Shown in pieces: positions 5,231-5,516 of a stretch of DNA of 5,516 nucleotides (its first letter is position 1; every line of letters starts with the position of its first letter). Under the pieces are notes generated by a model. It saw only the letters and a program-made list of their open reading frames with translations, was not told where the DNA came from and ran no database searches. Made by a program: the position numbers and the translations under genes. Origin of the DNA: Candidatus Eiseniibacteriota bacterium (GTDB lineage: Bacteria; Arandabacterota; Arandabacteria; Arandabacterales; Arandabacteraceae); assembly GCA_030622265.1 (NCBI GenBank), contig JAUXGG010000139.1:1-5516 (forward strand), read 5' to 3'.

Positions 5231-5516
5231 CTATTTGCCTGTCTTCTTGTCGCGTCCCTTGAGGGTCTTCCGGAACACCGACCGGACTTCCTCCGCGGAC
5301 ATTCCCTCGGAGAACGCGTGGGCGAGGAGCGGGCCGAGCAGTGAGCTCAAGCGTTGCTCCGCCATCTTCTTCTTTCTATTGTCTCTTATCTCGGAAACGA
5401 AGAACCCCTTGCCCCGTCTTGAGTGGATCAGGCCGTCACGCTCCAGGGCCTCATAGCCGCGCTGGACCGTGATGACGCTTACGCGCGTCTCACGCGCCAG
5501 GCCCCGGATCGAGGGA
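5231..5516 (-). CDS. GntR-family transcriptional regulator, YtrA-like (N-terminus outside window)
   Basis: The minus-strand frame enters at the window edge (first full codon ends at 5515) and stops at TAG 5233-5231, giving 94 visible residues. The start shows the second half of a GntR winged helix-turn-helix: PSIRGLARETRVSVITVQRGYEALERDGLI, given here only as the segments PSIRGLARE, TVQRGYEALERDGLI and the wing RRGKGFFVS. After it comes a short basic helix (RDNRKKKMAEQRL) and about 50 residues with no large effector domain. This is the layout of the small YtrA subgroup (about 120-130 residues), in which the gene often precedes ABC transporter genes. Those would lie downstream on this strand, but here the gene is followed by the palindrome and rpe in the opposite direction. 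Target and signal are unknown; upstream partners would be beyond 5516. Confidence 0.88.
   Translation of the reverse strand, partial: PSIRGLARETRVSVITVQRGYEALERDGLIHSRRGKGFFVSEIRDNRKKKMAEQRLSSLLGPLLAHAFSEGMSAEEVRSVFRKTLKGRDKKTGK

Overview
The window looks like a piece of chromosome from a Gram-negative (diderm), GC-rich bacterium, probably an uncultivated lineage. Pointers are TonB-type domains, a lipoprotein-style signal sequence, and a long transaldolase of the mycobacterial/cyanobacterial type. The sequence alone does not fix the phylum. Stops TAA, TAG and TGA are all used at the ends of intact genes, so the genetic code looks standard.

Left part (1-762) is decayed or broken. A short lipoprotein-like reading frame on the minus strand has a good promoter and ribosome binding site, but carries a TAA exactly where the lipobox leucine should be. 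Next to it on the plus strand lies only the C-terminal end of an ABC transporter substrate-binding protein of the ABC_sub_bind type, with stops upstream.

Centre (763-2791, minus strand) is a two-gene regulatory operon. A BlaI/MecI-type repressor is followed 11 bases later by a BlaR1/M56-like membrane protein that ends in two TonB C-terminal domains. The promoter contains two similar dyads (GACA-N2-TGTC) placed as BlaI-type operators, so the operon is probably autoregulated. The M56 protein has no HExxH zinc-protease motif, and the section that should carry it appears to be deleted in frame. The usual proteolytic induction route is therefore doubtful. The repressor also has a basic tail built from three 18-bp tandem repeats.

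Right part (2869-5157, plus strand) starts divergently with a near-consensus promoter driving a 74-residue orphan protein. Then comes a two-gene pentose phosphate operon: transaldolase (tal) and ribulose-phosphate 3-epimerase (rpe), overlapping by four bases (GTGA). A strong extended -10 element precedes tal, and an eight-codon leader reading frame may overlap its start. Together the two enzymes serve the non-oxidative pentose phosphate branch.

Right edge (5156-5516): a perfect 25-bp inverted repeat with a four-base loop sits directly on the rpe stop codon. It separates rpe from a convergent GntR-family (YtrA-like) regulator that runs off the window. The repeat can act as a terminator in both directions and may also be a copy of a dispersed palindromic repeat family.
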